Below are positions 48,480 to 58,201 of a stretch of 64,000 nt of DNA, piece by piece (position 1 is the first letter of the stretch; every line of letters begins with the position of its first letter). The stretch is from NCBI GenBank assembly GCA_963824085.1, contig CAWGNT010000015.1:310001-374000 (forward strand), written 5' to 3'. The notes beneath the pieces are model-generated. The model had not been told where the DNA came from. It worked only from the letters and a program-made list of their open reading frames with translations, and made no database searches. The DNA is from JARRNE01 sp963824085 (GTDB lineage Bacteria > Pseudomonadota > Gammaproteobacteria > Chromatiales > Chromatiaceae). A program made the translations under genes and the position numbers.

Positions 48480-48797
48480 ATGAACCGTAGAGAACGCATC
48501 GAAGAGAGGCTGCAATCCGGTCTAAGCCCTCTCCACGTCGAGGTGACGGACGAGAGTCACATGCACAGCGTCCCGGAAGGGGCGGAGTCTCACTTCAAAG
48601 TCCTGGTTGTGAGCGACCGCTTTAGCGGAGCCAAGCTGGTCAGTCGCCACCGCATGGTCAACGAGCTACTCAGGGACGAGCTCGGGTCCGGCCTCCATGC
48701 CCTCGCCTTGCACACCTGGACACCGGAGGAGTGGTTCGACAAGGGCGGCGCCGCACCGGCCTCGCCTCCCTGCCTTGGTGGATCCAAGGCCGGCTGA
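48480..48797 (+). CDS. bolA: BolA family protein
   Basis: 105 residues: RIEERLQSGLSPLHVEVTDE, SHMHSVPEGAESHFKVLVVS, DRFSGAKLVSRHRMVNELL, and LHALALHTWTPEEW. The conserved His in HALALHT and the SHMH loop are those that, with a monothiol glutaredoxin, hold an iron-sulfur cluster. It may act in iron-sulfur trafficking or as a regulator of cell shape under stress. The tail after WFDKGG is variable. Confidence 0.93.
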   Translation: MNRRERIEERLQSGLSPLHVEVTDESHMHSVPEGAESHFKVLVVSDRFSGAKLVSRHRMVNELLRDELGSGLHALALHTWTPEEWFDKGGAAPASPPCLGGSKAG

Positions 48798-48821
48798 AGG
48801 CGCCGACCGCGCCGTCGCGTA

Positions 48822-50210
48822 CTACCGCAGACGACCGGAGTCCGTGGGCGCGGTCCGCTGGTTGAAATAGTCCCTGGACACTCTGAAGACGACCGGACTC
48901 AGCAGCAGCAGGGCAATCAGGTTGGGGATCGCCATCAGTGCATTGAGGGTATCGGCCAGCAGCCAGACAAAATCGAGCTGCCCTATGGCTCCGATGGGAA
49001 TGATCAGCACCCAGGCGACCCGGAAGGGACGGATGGCCCGAATGCCGAAGAGATACTCGGCGCAGCGCTCGCCGTACACACTCCATCCAAGCATCGTGGT
49101 AAAGGCGAAGAGGATGAGCCCGAAGGTCACCACATTCGCCCCAAAGCCGGGCAGGGAGTGCTCGAATGCGGTTGCGGACAAAGCCGCGCCGGTCTCGCCC
49201 GATACCCACTCGCCCGAGACAATGATCACCAGGCCCGTCACCGAGCAGACTACCAAGGTGTCGATGAAGGTGCCGAGCATCGCCACCGTGCCCTGGCGCA
49301 CCGGGTCGTCCGTCTGCGCTGCGGCGTGCGCGATCGGCGCACTGCCGAGGCCGGCCTCGTTGGAGAAGATCCCGCGCGCGACACCAAACCGGATCGCCGC
49401 CATTATCGTGGCCCCGGCGAAACCGCCACCCGCCGCTGCCGGCGAGAAGGCGTGAGTGACGATCAGGTCCAGTGCGGCGGGGAGTCGATCGAGATTGGCA
49501 CCGAGGATGATCAACCCGGCTGCGAGATAGGCGAAGGCCATGAAGGGGACAAGCTTGCCCGCGACCACTGCAATGCGGCGGATACCACCGATCAACACCA
49601 ACCCCACCAGCGCGGCCATGACGGTCCCGCTCAACCAGCCTGGCACGCCGAGTGAGGCTTGGATGGCATGCGCCACCGAGTTCGCCTGCACCGTATTTCC
49701 AATGCCAAAGCCCGCGAGAAACCCAAAGGTGGCGAATGCGCCGCCAAGCCAGACCCACTTGCGTCCGAGGCCGTTCTTGATGTAGTACATCGGCCCGCCG
49801 ACGTAGTTGCCAGCCTCGTCGACCTCGCGGTAGCGGACAGCGAGCACCGCCTCCGCGTACTTGGTGGCCATCCCTACAAGCGCGGTACACCACATCCAGA
49901 ACAGAGCGCCGGGCCCGCCCAGGAAGATGGCAGTGGCCACGCCTGCGATGTTCCCCGTGCCTATCGTCGCGGACAGCGACGTCATAAGGGCATTGAAGGG
50001 AGTAATGTCACCCTTCCCCTGCTCGGCACGTCCATCCCACAGCATGCGAAAGCCGTAACCCAGCCGGCGCAGCGGCATCAGCCGCAGTCCCAACATCAGG
50101 AACAGACCGGTGCCCAGGATGAGCACCAGCATCGGCGGGCCCCAAACCGTGCCGTTTACGGCGGTGACGAATTCGACGATCGAGTCCAAGACAGCCCCTC
50201 CCGCTTGCAA
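48822..50210 (-). CDS. Alanine/glycine:cation symporter (AgcS family)
   Basis: 462 residues with about ten membrane helices. Family marks are GPPMLVLILGTGLFLMLGLR, SLSATIGTGNIAGVATAIFL, GGPGALFWMWCTALVGMATK, YREVDEAGNYVGGPMYYIK, and RGIFSNEAGLGSAPIAHAAA. Members bring in alanine or glycine with sodium or protons. It is convergent with bolA. A start a few codons further in (LDSIVEF) is possible. Confidence 0.92.
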   Translation of the reverse strand: MQAGGAVLDSIVEFVTAVNGTVWGPPMLVLILGTGLFLMLGLRLMPLRRLGYGFRMLWDGRAEQGKGDITPFNALMTSLSATIGTGNIAGVATAIFLGGPGALFWMWCTALVGMATKYAEAVLAVRYREVDEAGNYVGGPMYYIKNGLGRKWVWLGGAFATFGFLAGFGIGNTVQANSVAHAIQASLGVPGWLSGTVMAALVGLVLIGGIRRIAVVAGKLVPFMAFAYLAAGLIILGANLDRLPAALDLIVTHAFSPAAAGGGFAGATIMAAIRFGVARGIFSNEAGLGSAPIAHAAAQTDDPVRQGTVAMLGTFIDTLVVCSVTGLVIIVSGEWVSGETGAALSATAFEHSLPGFGANVVTFGLILFAFTTMLGWSVYGERCAEYLFGIRAIRPFRVAWVLIIPIGAIGQLDFVWLLADTLNALMAIPNLIALLLLSPVVFRVSRDYFNQRTAPTDSGRLR

Positions 50211-50359
50211 GGCGAGTAACTATACCGAACTCACCCGGCTTTTTCGCTTCTGGACCTGAGGGGAGGGGACGCTCCTTAGGCTTCACACCCGGATGCGACA
50301 GGCTGTGGGCGTTCGTGACGAGGATGGAGCGGGCCTTTGACCTCTCGCTGGCCCCTTGG

Positions 50360-50833
50360 TCAGGAAATCGGCTCCAGATGGACGTGGCGATGGGGCTGAT
50401 CGGTCGTCGCGTGGCCGTGCGCCTGCTCTGTTAGGGTCGCAGGAAGGATGTAGAGCCGTCCATGACGAACCCCAGCTTGAGCGATCACCGAATTTGCAAA
50501 TCCTTGAACGCGTCCGACCGGCCCCCGCAGCACCACGGTCTCCATACAGTTGTCGTGGTCCAGGTGTACGTGCAGGGTTGAGATCGCCAAATCATGGTGA
50601 TCGTGGTGCGCCTGGGTCAGCCGTGCGGCCAGCTCCCGTTCGTGGTGATTGTAAACGTACGTCAAACTGGCCAGGCAATTCCCGCCTGGAGTCTTCTCCA
50701 GACGTTCCGCGCCGAGTCGCTCGCGGATCAGGTCCCGGATCGCCTCGGATCGGTTGCGATAGCCGCGCTCCTCGCGAAAAGTCTCGAACTCTCGGACCAG
50801 ATGGTCGTCCAGGGTGATGGTTATCCGCTGCAT
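50360..50833 (-). CDS. nikR: Nickel-responsive regulator NikR
   Basis: 157 residues. The N-terminal ribbon-helix-helix is RITITLDDHLVREFETFREE, RGYRNRSEAIRDLIRERL. The ACT-like domain carries the nickel ligands: His in YVYNHHERELAARL, His in STLHVHLDHDNCMETVVL with Cys. A His-rich tail (HGHATTDQPHRHVHLEP) extends beyond the usual end. NikR represses nickel uptake when nickel is plentiful. No nickel transporter is adjacent, so its targets lie elsewhere. Confidence 0.95.
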   Translation of the reverse strand: MQRITITLDDHLVREFETFREERGYRNRSEAIRDLIRERLGAERLEKTPGGNCLASLTYVYNHHERELAARLTQAHHDHHDLAISTLHVHLDHDNCMETVVLRGPVGRVQGFANSVIAQAGVRHGRLYILPATLTEQAHGHATTDQPHRHVHLEPIS

Positions 50834-50890
50834 CGGTCCCCCACTTCGATCAGACTCACCATCAGGTTAGCGCGTCCCGGCGCGGCTGTA

Positions 50891-51541
50891 CTAGCGCCTG
50901 AGCGTGGCGACCCTGCCCCGCAAGGTCTCCGCTTCCAGAATTACGACCCGCGGCAGCACACCTGGCCGGGGCGCATCGAGCTCCATAGCGATCGAGGAGC
51001 CGAGCAGGCGCACGCCCGCATCCGGCGACACCATTCCCCCTGGACAGGACGAGACCTCGTAGGTCACACGCTTCAGAAACTCTGCCCCCTTGAAGCCCAA
51101 CCAACCGTAGCGCGCGGAAAGGAAGTCACCGCTCCAGCTCGTTGCGACGGCAGTGATCTCTACGGAGCGCGGCGGCGCGTGGTCGCGCAGTCTGGTGATC
51201 CAGGGTTCCACGATATGATTCTGAAACGTCTGGTTCATTTCGGTGGGTGCCCACATGATTCCGGCTGCGGCCTCATCTCCGAAGCGCGGCGCCCAAAGAT
51301 GCGCTAGCTCCCAGCGGGCGTCCAGCCCCAGCTCACCGCGCTGAAAGTACCTTGCGCGTCCTTGAAAGTTGCGCCGGCGCGTGGCGGGCAGCAGATAGCC
51401 GACGACGATGTAAGTGTCGCCCTCCTCCGGTGCCCAACCGGCCCGCCGCTCAATGCGGGTGATGCCGCCTGTGTTGGCCGTGTCGCGGCGCATGTCGTTT
51501 GCGCCAAAACCGATGCACAAGGTCATATTTGCGCTCCTCAC
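50891..51541 (-). CDS. Hypothetical protein
   Basis: 216 residues of mixed alpha/beta character: NMTLCIGFGANDMRRDTANT, GDTYIVVGYLLPATRRRNF, QRGELGLDARWELAHLWAPR, AAGIMWAPTEMNQTFQNHIV, EPWITRLRD, SVEITAVATSWSGDFLSARY. The C-terminal part (VEITAVATSW, then a Tyr/Gly stretch) weakly recalls domains seen at the end of polymorphic toxins, but I cannot confirm it. No signal peptide or membrane segment is seen. Confidence 0.5.
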   Translation of the reverse strand: MRSANMTLCIGFGANDMRRDTANTGGITRIERRAGWAPEEGDTYIVVGYLLPATRRRNFQGRARYFQRGELGLDARWELAHLWAPRFGDEAAAGIMWAPTEMNQTFQNHIVEPWITRLRDHAPPRSVEITAVATSWSGDFLSARYGWLGFKGAEFLKRVTYEVSSCPGGMVSPDAGVRLLGSSIAMELDAPRPGVLPRVVILEAETLRGRVATLRR

Positions 51542-51657
51542 AAGGATTCGCGGAGGCGCCCTTGGTTGCCGCCTTCAATGGGCCGCGAAGTCAGACGAGT
51601 GGTCCCCGGCTCGACCAGGCATCATCGCGGCCAGCCGCTTTGAGGGTGTCCGTCCGG

Positions 51658-52059
51658 CTACATCTTCGGGGAGGGGATACGGGACGCTAGCTCCGTCCTC
51701 CCCGCCCGATCGGTTCGGCCGGGCCATCGCTGCGCCGAGAGACCGCCCCGACCCGCAACGCGATGCGCAATGCTGTCCGCGTTTCCGACCAAATGCCAAA
51801 CGAGGCCGACCAGCTCATACCGCATCGCCACGGGCACCCCGTCCACCGAGGTCAGCACCAAGACGGCTGCCGGCGAATGGATCTCCCGGTTCTCGACCGC
51901 GAGCACAGAGCCGGGAAACAGTTGCTCAAGCTCTCCGCAGACAAGCTCGGAGGCGGGTCCGATGTCCCCGATCTCCGGCGCGTCGTTCACGCAAACGGCG
52001 TTGGCGTCGAGCGTGAGCATCAAGGCAGCGAGCACCAAGGCGCGTGGGAGCATCTTCAT
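51658..52059 (-). CDS. Predicted secreted protein
   Basis: From the ATG at 52059 the 133-residue product starts KMLPRALVLAALMLTLDANA, a signal peptide, and continues VCVNDAPEIGDIGPASELVC, GELEQLFPGSVLAVENREI, VLVLTSVDGVPVAMRYELVG. Two Cys near the N-terminus could form a disulfide. The C-terminal 30 residues are basic and low in structure. No family recognised. An upstream GTG/ATG at 52146 would bury the signal peptide and is less likely. Confidence 0.55.
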   Translation of the reverse strand: MKMLPRALVLAALMLTLDANAVCVNDAPEIGDIGPASELVCGELEQLFPGSVLAVENREIHSPAAVLVLTSVDGVPVAMRYELVGLVWHLVGNADSIAHRVAGRGGLSAQRWPGRTDRAGRTELASRIPSPKM

Positions 52060-52555
52060 ACCCTCGCATCGGTTGTTGCGAACCTGCCCGAGCCACTCTT
52101 TATCGCGACCGAGAGATAGCCGTTGCTCGAGGCAGAGCCAAGCCAACGCTGCAAATCCTCTGACACGTGAGGCAAAGCATGATCCGGACCAACCGAAGAA
52201 GCTGTGAAAAATCAGACTGCAATCTGACTTGCCGGCATCGAATGTTTCAGCACCAGCTGGCTTCGAAGGGGGCCAGACCGGCCCGATCGGTCCAAGGTGG
52301 CCTCTCGACGTTTGGGCTCCCCCACCCCGAGCAGATGCGACCAGCCGACGTTGAGCGACTCGGTCCCTCCGGACGCCCTACGTGCCCCGGGGCCAGATCG
52401 TCGCCCGGCAAATCCGCACAGCAGACGGCGACGCGCTGCATTTGCCTTGGGAGAGATGGTTCGCAGAGCGCTTGAGTTTGTCGCTGATCCCCATGCGCAC
52501 GGCAAGTCGCTCGGCCCGCTCCTTGACCGTCGACGAAGACGCTTGGTGCTGCTGC
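52060..52555. other. Intergenic region, nothing recognised
   Basis: About 500 bp between the relE-like gene and the secreted-protein gene. A short open stretch after the relE stop (SSTVKERAERLAVRMGISDK) could be a remnant of an antitoxin gene, but this is weak. Confidence 0.3.
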
Positions 52556-52765
52556 TCAATCGTTCTCACGCCGAACCTTACGGTAGGTCTCTTCGTAGAC
52601 GCACCGGCGTGGGCCAAGGCTCACGATCTCGACCGCCCGGTCCTCTGCGAGGCGATAAACGATTCTGAATCTTCCAATGCGAAAGCTGCGGAGACCGGCT
52701 AGCTCTTCCTTCAGGGCCTTCCCGCAGGTTGGAGCTTTGGTAATGGCGTGCAAAGCGGCACGCAC
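52556..52765 (-). CDS. RelE/ParE-type toxin, N-terminus uncertain
   Basis: 69 residues from GTG 52765: AALHAITKAPTCGKALKEEL, AGLRSFRIGRFRIVYRLAED, EIVSLGPRRCVYEETYRKV. The C-terminal RelE core with basic residues and the YEETY end is clear. In the same frame upstream one reads IKILHSNSSPPSAKKKV, the usual first strand and helix, but there is no start codon before it. The gene may have lost its true start. No antitoxin gene was identified beside it. Confidence 0.65.
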   Translation of the reverse strand: MRAALHAITKAPTCGKALKEELAGLRSFRIGRFRIVYRLAEDRAVEIVSLGPRRCVYEETYRKVRREND

Positions 52766-52848
52766 CTTTTTCTTTGCCGAGGGCGGGCTAGAATTTGAGT
52801 GGAGGATCTTGATCGAGCCAGCACCGGAGAGGCGGAACGGAGGGAGCC

Positions 52849-53076
52849 ATGTACTTGGCCGACGTCACAATCCGCATCGAGGAAACGCTAGACAAGGACC
52901 GCGTTCGCCAAATTGAGCACCTCCTCTGTGCGGAGCACGGGATCGCGAACGCCTGGGTTCAGGACAGGTCACGCCACCTGTTGATGGTTGAGTTCGACGC
53001 CGAGGAAGTGGAGCCGAGCGCGATCGTCAGATCTATACGACGCAAGGGGCTCCACGCGAAGACGTTCGGCCTGTAG
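52849..53076 (+). CDS. Small HMA-like/ferredoxin-fold protein
   Basis: 75 residues: MYLADVTIRIEETLDKDRVR, QIEHLLCAEHGIANAWVQDR, LLMVEFDAEEVEPSAIVRSI. The beta-alpha-beta pattern and length fit a heavy-metal-associated-type fold, but the CxxC metal site is absent. A cation-transport-like or regulatory role cannot be assigned. GGAGGGAGCC precedes the ATG, a good ribosome site. Confidence 0.65.
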   Translation: MYLADVTIRIEETLDKDRVRQIEHLLCAEHGIANAWVQDRSRHLLMVEFDAEEVEPSAIVRSIRRKGLHAKTFGL

Positions 53077-53134
53077 CAGTCTTCCCACGACTCGCGCCGC
53101 AACAAGCAATAGCCCTCTGCGTTAGACCGGGGGC

Positions 53135-55000
53135 TCACCCGTGCTGCGGATAAAGCTCGGGGAGGGAGCCGTCGTGTGTTGCGCTTCTTGCACCGTCGTC
53201 TTCGCCCCTCACGAGCGCCGCACCGAGCCGTTCCCAAGCAGCCGGCCCGTCCCATCCCGCAGTGCTCGAACCGTAAAGCTGACGGTCGAGGTCGCGCAGG
53301 GCGTCGCCAGCCGTCCCGCCGAGGCGTTGGGCCAAGCTCTCCAGCCGAGGGGGTGGGTCATGGGGCCAGCGCGCGGCGGCCCAGGCGAGCACGGCCTCCC
53401 GCGCCTCCTTGGGATCGCTTCGCGCACAGGCTTGCTTGACCCGCGCGCGCGCCTTTCCGATGCTGGGAGCCGACGCCGTGGGGGTTTGAGGACCGGACGC
53501 GAGGGTTCGCCCGTCTCTTAAACGGCCGCGGTCACGCAGCCAGAGTCCGATCGTCGCGAGCCAAATCAATCCAAAGCCTAAAGCTACCCAGCGCCAGTAG
53601 TCCTCGCCAGGAACGGATTCGACGAGGGTACGGCCTCCGCCGGCCGCTGCAGACTCGGGCTCGGCGTTCTTGGGCGGCGGCACCGCAGTCTTCGCTGGTA
53701 CCGCATTCGAGGCGGCGGCAGGTGCCGGCGCTGCGGGCGAAGCCGCAGCACCAGCCCGCGCCGGCAGCACGTCCAGGGTACGTGCGGGCAAGACCGCGAC
53801 CCGTTCCTGATTGGTCTGAGTATCCCACCAGGGCAGCCGCACCTCAGGCAGGGTCATCTTGCCTGGCGCTGTCGGCACCAGAGCCAACTTGATCACCTTC
53901 ATGGCCACCAGGTCGTCGCCCTCCGCCCTGGTCTGCGCCTGTGCCTTGTCCGGGTAGACCTTGATCCCCGAGGGCACGGAGGGGGCCAAGTCCGGAAGCT
54001 GCGACGCGCTTACACCCTGTCCCGTGATTGCGATGGTTCGCGTGACCGGCTCGCCGACTCGGAACACGGGAGGGTCCGGTGACCAGGTCTCGGAAAGCTG
54101 AAGGGACTCGGCGGGCAGCCATGGCGAAGGCGCCGCGGCAGGCTGGGGCTTTACGTCGAGGCTGAGCCTGCGGCCCCTTACTTGAACCGGCCGCGTCTCC
54201 TCGAACATGCTGTCCATGCCCGCAAAGGGATCTCCGCCGAAGAAATGCTGGAAGTCCCTGAACGGCTCGCCTCCGAACATGCGGTCTCGCAGTCGCGGCC
54301 CTCGCCGCCCCTGTTCGGGGACGGACGCCGAGAGCACCGGCGCGTCGATCGTGAGGGTGCCGCTGTGCTGCGGAAAGACCGCATAGCGGCGCTCGATGAC
54401 TTGGTAGAGCTCCCCGTTGCGATAGGTGCTGTAGGTTTTGTCCTCGCCGAGCTTCTGGACTATCGCGTCACCCGCACTCGGGTCGCTCAGACTCGCCTGG
54501 CGCAGCGGAACCCGATGGAGAATCCTGACGGTGTAGACCACCTGTCCTTGGACGTAGGGCGCTTTGGGATCTGCGGCCACTTCCAGCATGATCGGGCGAC
54601 TCTGACCGAGCCGCGCCGCCTGGCTCGCCGGCACGACCTCAAGTGCCAGAGGCGCGCTCGATAGCCCACCGACACTGAGCGAAGGGACGGTGAGCCTGCC
54701 CGTCCGCTTGGGTGCCAGGACCAGCCGCCACTCCCGCGTGCTGCTGGAACGCCCGTTAACGATCGTCATGCGCGTACTCTGGCCCTGGTCGAGGATGTCG
54801 AAGTCGCTCTTCAGGGGGCTGAAGTCAGGAGTGCCGGCTGCGTCGCCAGGGGCGGTGAGGTTGAGGGTCACCGTATCACCTTCCGCTAGCCGATTCCGGT
54901 CGAGACTCGCATCGAGCCCGGCGGCCGCTACTCGCCCGCACAGGACGAGGCCAAGGATGATCAGCCCGAACCGTCGCACGTCAAAGGCTGTCGCTCGCAT
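53135..55000 (-). CDS. batD: BatD family protein
   Basis: 621 residues: signal peptide (FGLIILGLVLCGRVAAAGLD), repeated beta-sandwich domains typical of BatD (LAEGDTVTLNLTAPGDAAG, APKRTGRLTVPSLSVGG, YAVFPQHSGTLTIDAP, FRVGEPVTRTIAITGQGVS), an Ala/Pro-rich linker, one membrane helix (YWRWVALGFGLIWLATIGLW) and a cytoplasmic tail. It closes the moxR-DUF58-DUF4381-bat operon, separated from batB/C by 196 bp. Bat proteins have been linked to aerotolerance and envelope stress; the exact role is unsettled. Confidence 0.9.
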   Translation of the reverse strand: MRATAFDVRRFGLIILGLVLCGRVAAAGLDASLDRNRLAEGDTVTLNLTAPGDAAGTPDFSPLKSDFDILDQGQSTRMTIVNGRSSSTREWRLVLAPKRTGRLTVPSLSVGGLSSAPLALEVVPASQAARLGQSRPIMLEVAADPKAPYVQGQVVYTVRILHRVPLRQASLSDPSAGDAIVQKLGEDKTYSTYRNGELYQVIERRYAVFPQHSGTLTIDAPVLSASVPEQGRRGPRLRDRMFGGEPFRDFQHFFGGDPFAGMDSMFEETRPVQVRGRRLSLDVKPQPAAAPSPWLPAESLQLSETWSPDPPVFRVGEPVTRTIAITGQGVSASQLPDLAPSVPSGIKVYPDKAQAQTRAEGDDLVAMKVIKLALVPTAPGKMTLPEVRLPWWDTQTNQERVAVLPARTLDVLPARAGAAASPAAPAPAAASNAVPAKTAVPPPKNAEPESAAAGGGRTLVESVPGEDYWRWVALGFGLIWLATIGLWLRDRGRLRDGRTLASGPQTPTASAPSIGKARARVKQACARSDPKEAREAVLAWAAARWPHDPPPRLESLAQRLGGTAGDALRDLDRQLYGSSTAGWDGPAAWERLGAALVRGEDDGARSATHDGSLPELYPQHG

Positions 55001-55196
55001 CGCTGTTGATCCCGATTGCTCTTAAACCGATCTTGCATCTGCCGCTCGCCCGTTTCGGACGCCGAGACGCGAGGACTAGACCCCTATCGCCGATATACCG
55101 ATCGCAGTGGCATCTTCGGTCTTCCGGGGGCCGGCCCCCTCGGGTCACGGACCGACAGCGCCATGCGCATTGGATATAGATCGTGCGCGGGCAGGC

Positions 55197-57192
55197 TCAC
55201 TGCAGCTCACCGGTGCGCCGCAAGTGCTGGAGGAGAAAGCGCTGTCGAAGGAGCCCGCTGGGATCGTCGGGCACCCGCCGCAACATCTGCTCCATGGCTT
55301 GAGCGTCTTCCCGCTTTGCGGGGTCCGTCGCATCCACCGTTTGCTGGGGCTGCGCTTGGCGCTTCTCCCCCCCGAGAAGATCCGCACGACTCGGCTCGGC
55401 CCCTGGCCCTTGCTTCCGAGGGGTGTCACTCCCGCCTGTCTGAGCTTCCGCGTCCTGCTCCGCTCGATCGTCAGTCGGCTTGCCTTTCGCCGTCTGGGCG
55501 GACTGCTGCTGGTGCTGTTCATCGCCTTGCGTGGCGGCGCCCCCCTGCGGCCGTTGGCCTTCCCGCCGCCCCGTGTCCCCGGACTTTGGCTGTTGCGCGG
55601 CCTGCCGTTCGGCCTGTTTATCGGCGGCGCCCTTCTGGCCTGACGCCCCCGCCTGGGTCTTATTGTTGCCCTTCTCCTCGCTGCCCGACCGGCCGTGCTC
55701 TTGTCCCTGCTGTCCCCCCCGCTGTTGTCCCTGCCCTTTCTGCCCGGACTTGGATTTGCCCTGATTGACGCTCTGGCCCTGCGGCTGGCCCGACTGGGCC
55801 TGCTGCTGTTGCCGCTGCTTCTGCTGGTCCAGCAGCTTCTGCACCAGATCGCGGTTGAAGCGGGCATCCGCATCGCTCGGGTCGGTGGCGAGCGCCCGAT
55901 CGTACGCCTTGACCGCCTGCTCCAGCTTGCCCAGCCGCGCCAGGGTGTTGCCCCTGTTGTAGTCAGCCTGCGAACCCTTCACCCCGTCGAGTGACTTCAG
56001 CGCATTCGTATAGTCGCCGGCCTGGTAATGGGCCGCCGCGCGCCAGTCGCGGCGCTGAAACTGAGCCGCTGCTTGCTCGGACTTCCCCGCGGCGAGGGCA
56101 CGCGCCGCCTGCTGATCGGGCCGCAGCCAGAGTCCTTGCCAGCCGAAGGCATGTGCGGGGGGAGGCGGCGCCAGCAGCACCAGCAGGACCAGCGGACTCA
56201 GCCAGCCGCGGCGGAACGCAAGCGCCGCCAGCGGCAAGAGCACAAGCAGAAGCCAAGGCCCCTCCTCCCGCCACTCATCCGCGCGCAGGTCCTGCCGCTC
56301 GGCCTGCTCGTTCAGACGAGCCCGGTCGTGCGCGATCAGGGTGTCGACGTCGCGGTCGTCCAGGCTTGCCGGAACAAACCTGCCGCCCCCAGCTGCGGCC
56401 AGGGCCTCGAGGGTCGCGCGCTCCAGCTTCGGCAGCAGGATGGCCCCCGATGCGTCCTTCAGGAAGCCCCCATCGGCCATAGGGACGGGGGCCCCTTTGT
56501 CCGTCCCTATACCGAGGACCGATACCCGATAGCCTTCCGCGCGCAGCTTGCTCGCCGCCTCGTCGGCAGCGGCCGGCTGATCCAGGCCGTCGGTCACCAG
56601 GATCACGTCACCGTCCCGACTCCCGGCCTGCCGCAGCAGCTCGGCCGCCTTTTCCAAGGCGAGATCGGTCCGCCGGTTCCCTTCGACCGGCAGCAGGGCC
56701 GTGTCCAGACTCGGAACCTGGGCCGCAATGGTGTCGGTATCGGTGGTGAGGGGCGACACCACGAAGGGCTCAGCGCCGTAGGCCAGGAGCGCTGTCTCGC
56801 CTTCCGCCGCTCGTTTCAGCAGATCCAGCACCTCGAAGCGGGCGCGGGCGAGCCGCGACGGCGGCACGTCGGTGGCGTTCATCGTCGGGGAGATATCGAG
56901 CACGATCACCCGCTGGGCCTGCGTCCGATACACGGGTTGCGGCAGCCGCTCCCACACGGGACCCGCTAGGGCCAAGACGCCCAGCACCCAGCCAAGGGCC
57001 AACAGTATCAGCGGGGTGTGCCGCACGCCCGCCACCGTGGTCGACCAGAAGGTGCGGCAGCAGATGGGCGTCCACGACGCCGCGCCACGCGCTGGCGGTT
57101 CCGCCCCGCCGGGCGAGAGACCAGAGGACCCAAACCAAGGGGACAAGCATCAGCAGCCACAGCGGGCGCAGAAAATGAAATTCAGGCGGCAC
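55197..57192 (-). CDS. BatB/BatC fusion: VWA plus TPR protein, one frameshift
   Basis: The start at 57192 (MPPEFHFLRPLWLLMLVPLV) gives the N-terminal membrane helix and VDAHLLPHLLV, then a frame correction near 57018-57035 is needed to reach RHTPLILLALGWVLGVLALA. The rest is open: VWA domain with MIDAS (VIVLDISPTMNATD, ILVTDGLDQ), a second membrane part (LLLVLLPLAALAFRRGW), TPR repeats (YNRGNTLARLGKLEQAVKAY, DRALATDPSDADARFNRDLV) and a long Gln/Gly/Lys-rich tail. It combines BatB and BatC roles. The start overlaps the end of batA by 11 bases. Confidence 0.85.
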
Positions 57193-58201
57193 GCCGATTG
57201 CCCTCCTCGCGCGCCACGGACCCCGCCCGGCGGGGCAGACGCGAAGCCGCCAGCCACACCGTCAACAGCAGTGCCCCGCCGGCCGGCCACTCGAAGAGGG
57301 ACTGCATCGGCCGATAGATTCGGGTATCGCGAACGCTGGGCTCGAGGCGATCGAGCTCGTCGTAGACGTGCTCCAGCTCTCCGGTATCGGTGGCCTGGAA
57401 GTAGCGGCCCCCGGTCGCCCGAGCAATGGCCTTCAGCGTCTCTGGGTCTAGATCGCTCGGCTGCTGGAGCAGCATGCCGAACGGCGTGCGCAGCCCAACC
57501 GGTCCGCCGCCGATACCGATCGTATAGACCCGCACCTTGGCCTCCGCGGCAAGCCGCGCCGCTGCCTCGGGGGCGATGCTCCCGGCCGTGTTGGTCCCAT
57601 CGGTAAGCAGGATGAGCACACGGTTGTCGTCCGGCTGCTTGCGCAGCCGTTTGACGGCGAGCGCGACGGCATCGCCGATGGCGGTCTCGCGGCCGGCGAG
57701 CCCGATCACCGTATCGTCCAGCATCGCTCGCACAGTGGCCCGGTCGTAAGTGAGGGGCGTCTGCAGGTAGGCCCGGGAACCGAAGAGGATGAGGCCCAAG
57801 CGGTCCCCTTTCCGATGATCGATGAAGCGTCCCGCCACCTGCTTCACGACGTCCAGCCGGGAGACCGGGTGACCGTCGAGCGCATAGTCCTGCTCCGCCA
57901 TCGACCCCGAGAGGTCCACGGCCAGCATCAGGTCCCGGCCGGTGACCGGCAGATTGACTGGGTCCCCCAACCATTGGGGCCGTGCAGCGGCGAGCACCAG
58001 AAGGGTCCAGGCGAGCCAGGCGAGCAGCTGGCGAGTGCGGCTGCGCGAAGCCGAGGCACCCGCCTCGAGCCCGGCCAGCTCCCGATAGAATGGGAGCCGC
58101 AGAGCGGGCCCGACGTCGGGTCGGGCCCGCGGCCAGAGATACTTCACCGCCAGGGGCAGAGGCAATGCGGCGAGGACCCAGGGCCACTCCAGGGTAATCA
58201 C
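57182..58201 (-). CDS. batA: BatA-type VWA-domain membrane protein
   Basis: 339 residues from a GTG at 58201 that overlaps the stop of the DUF4381 gene (GTGA). An N-terminal helix (WPWVLAALPLPLAVKYLWPR), a second helix (LLAWLAWTLLVLAAARPQWL), then a VWA domain with MIDAS residues LMLAVDLSGSMAEQDY, YDRATVRAMLDD and ILLTDGTNTAGS, and a C-terminal helix (GGALLLTVWLAASRL). Typical BatA length. It likely binds partner proteins through the metal site on the periplasmic side. Confidence 0.92.
   Translation of the reverse strand: MITLEWPWVLAALPLPLAVKYLWPRARPDVGPALRLPFYRELAGLEAGASASRSRTRQLLAWLAWTLLVLAAARPQWLGDPVNLPVTGRDLMLAVDLSGSMAEQDYALDGHPVSRLDVVKQVAGRFIDHRKGDRLGLILFGSRAYLQTPLTYDRATVRAMLDDTVIGLAGRETAIGDAVALAVKRLRKQPDDNRVLILLTDGTNTAGSIAPEAAARLAAEAKVRVYTIGIGGGPVGLRTPFGMLLQQPSDLDPETLKAIARATGGRYFQATDTGELEHVYDELDRLEPSVRDTRIYRPMQSLFEWPAGGALLLTVWLAASRLPRRAGSVAREEGNRRAA

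Noticed and set aside
46995..48797. DUF1820, the unknown protein and BolA as one operon
   Set aside because: They share direction, but the gaps (81 and 195 bp) and lack of overlaps leave co-transcription unproven, so no operon was called.
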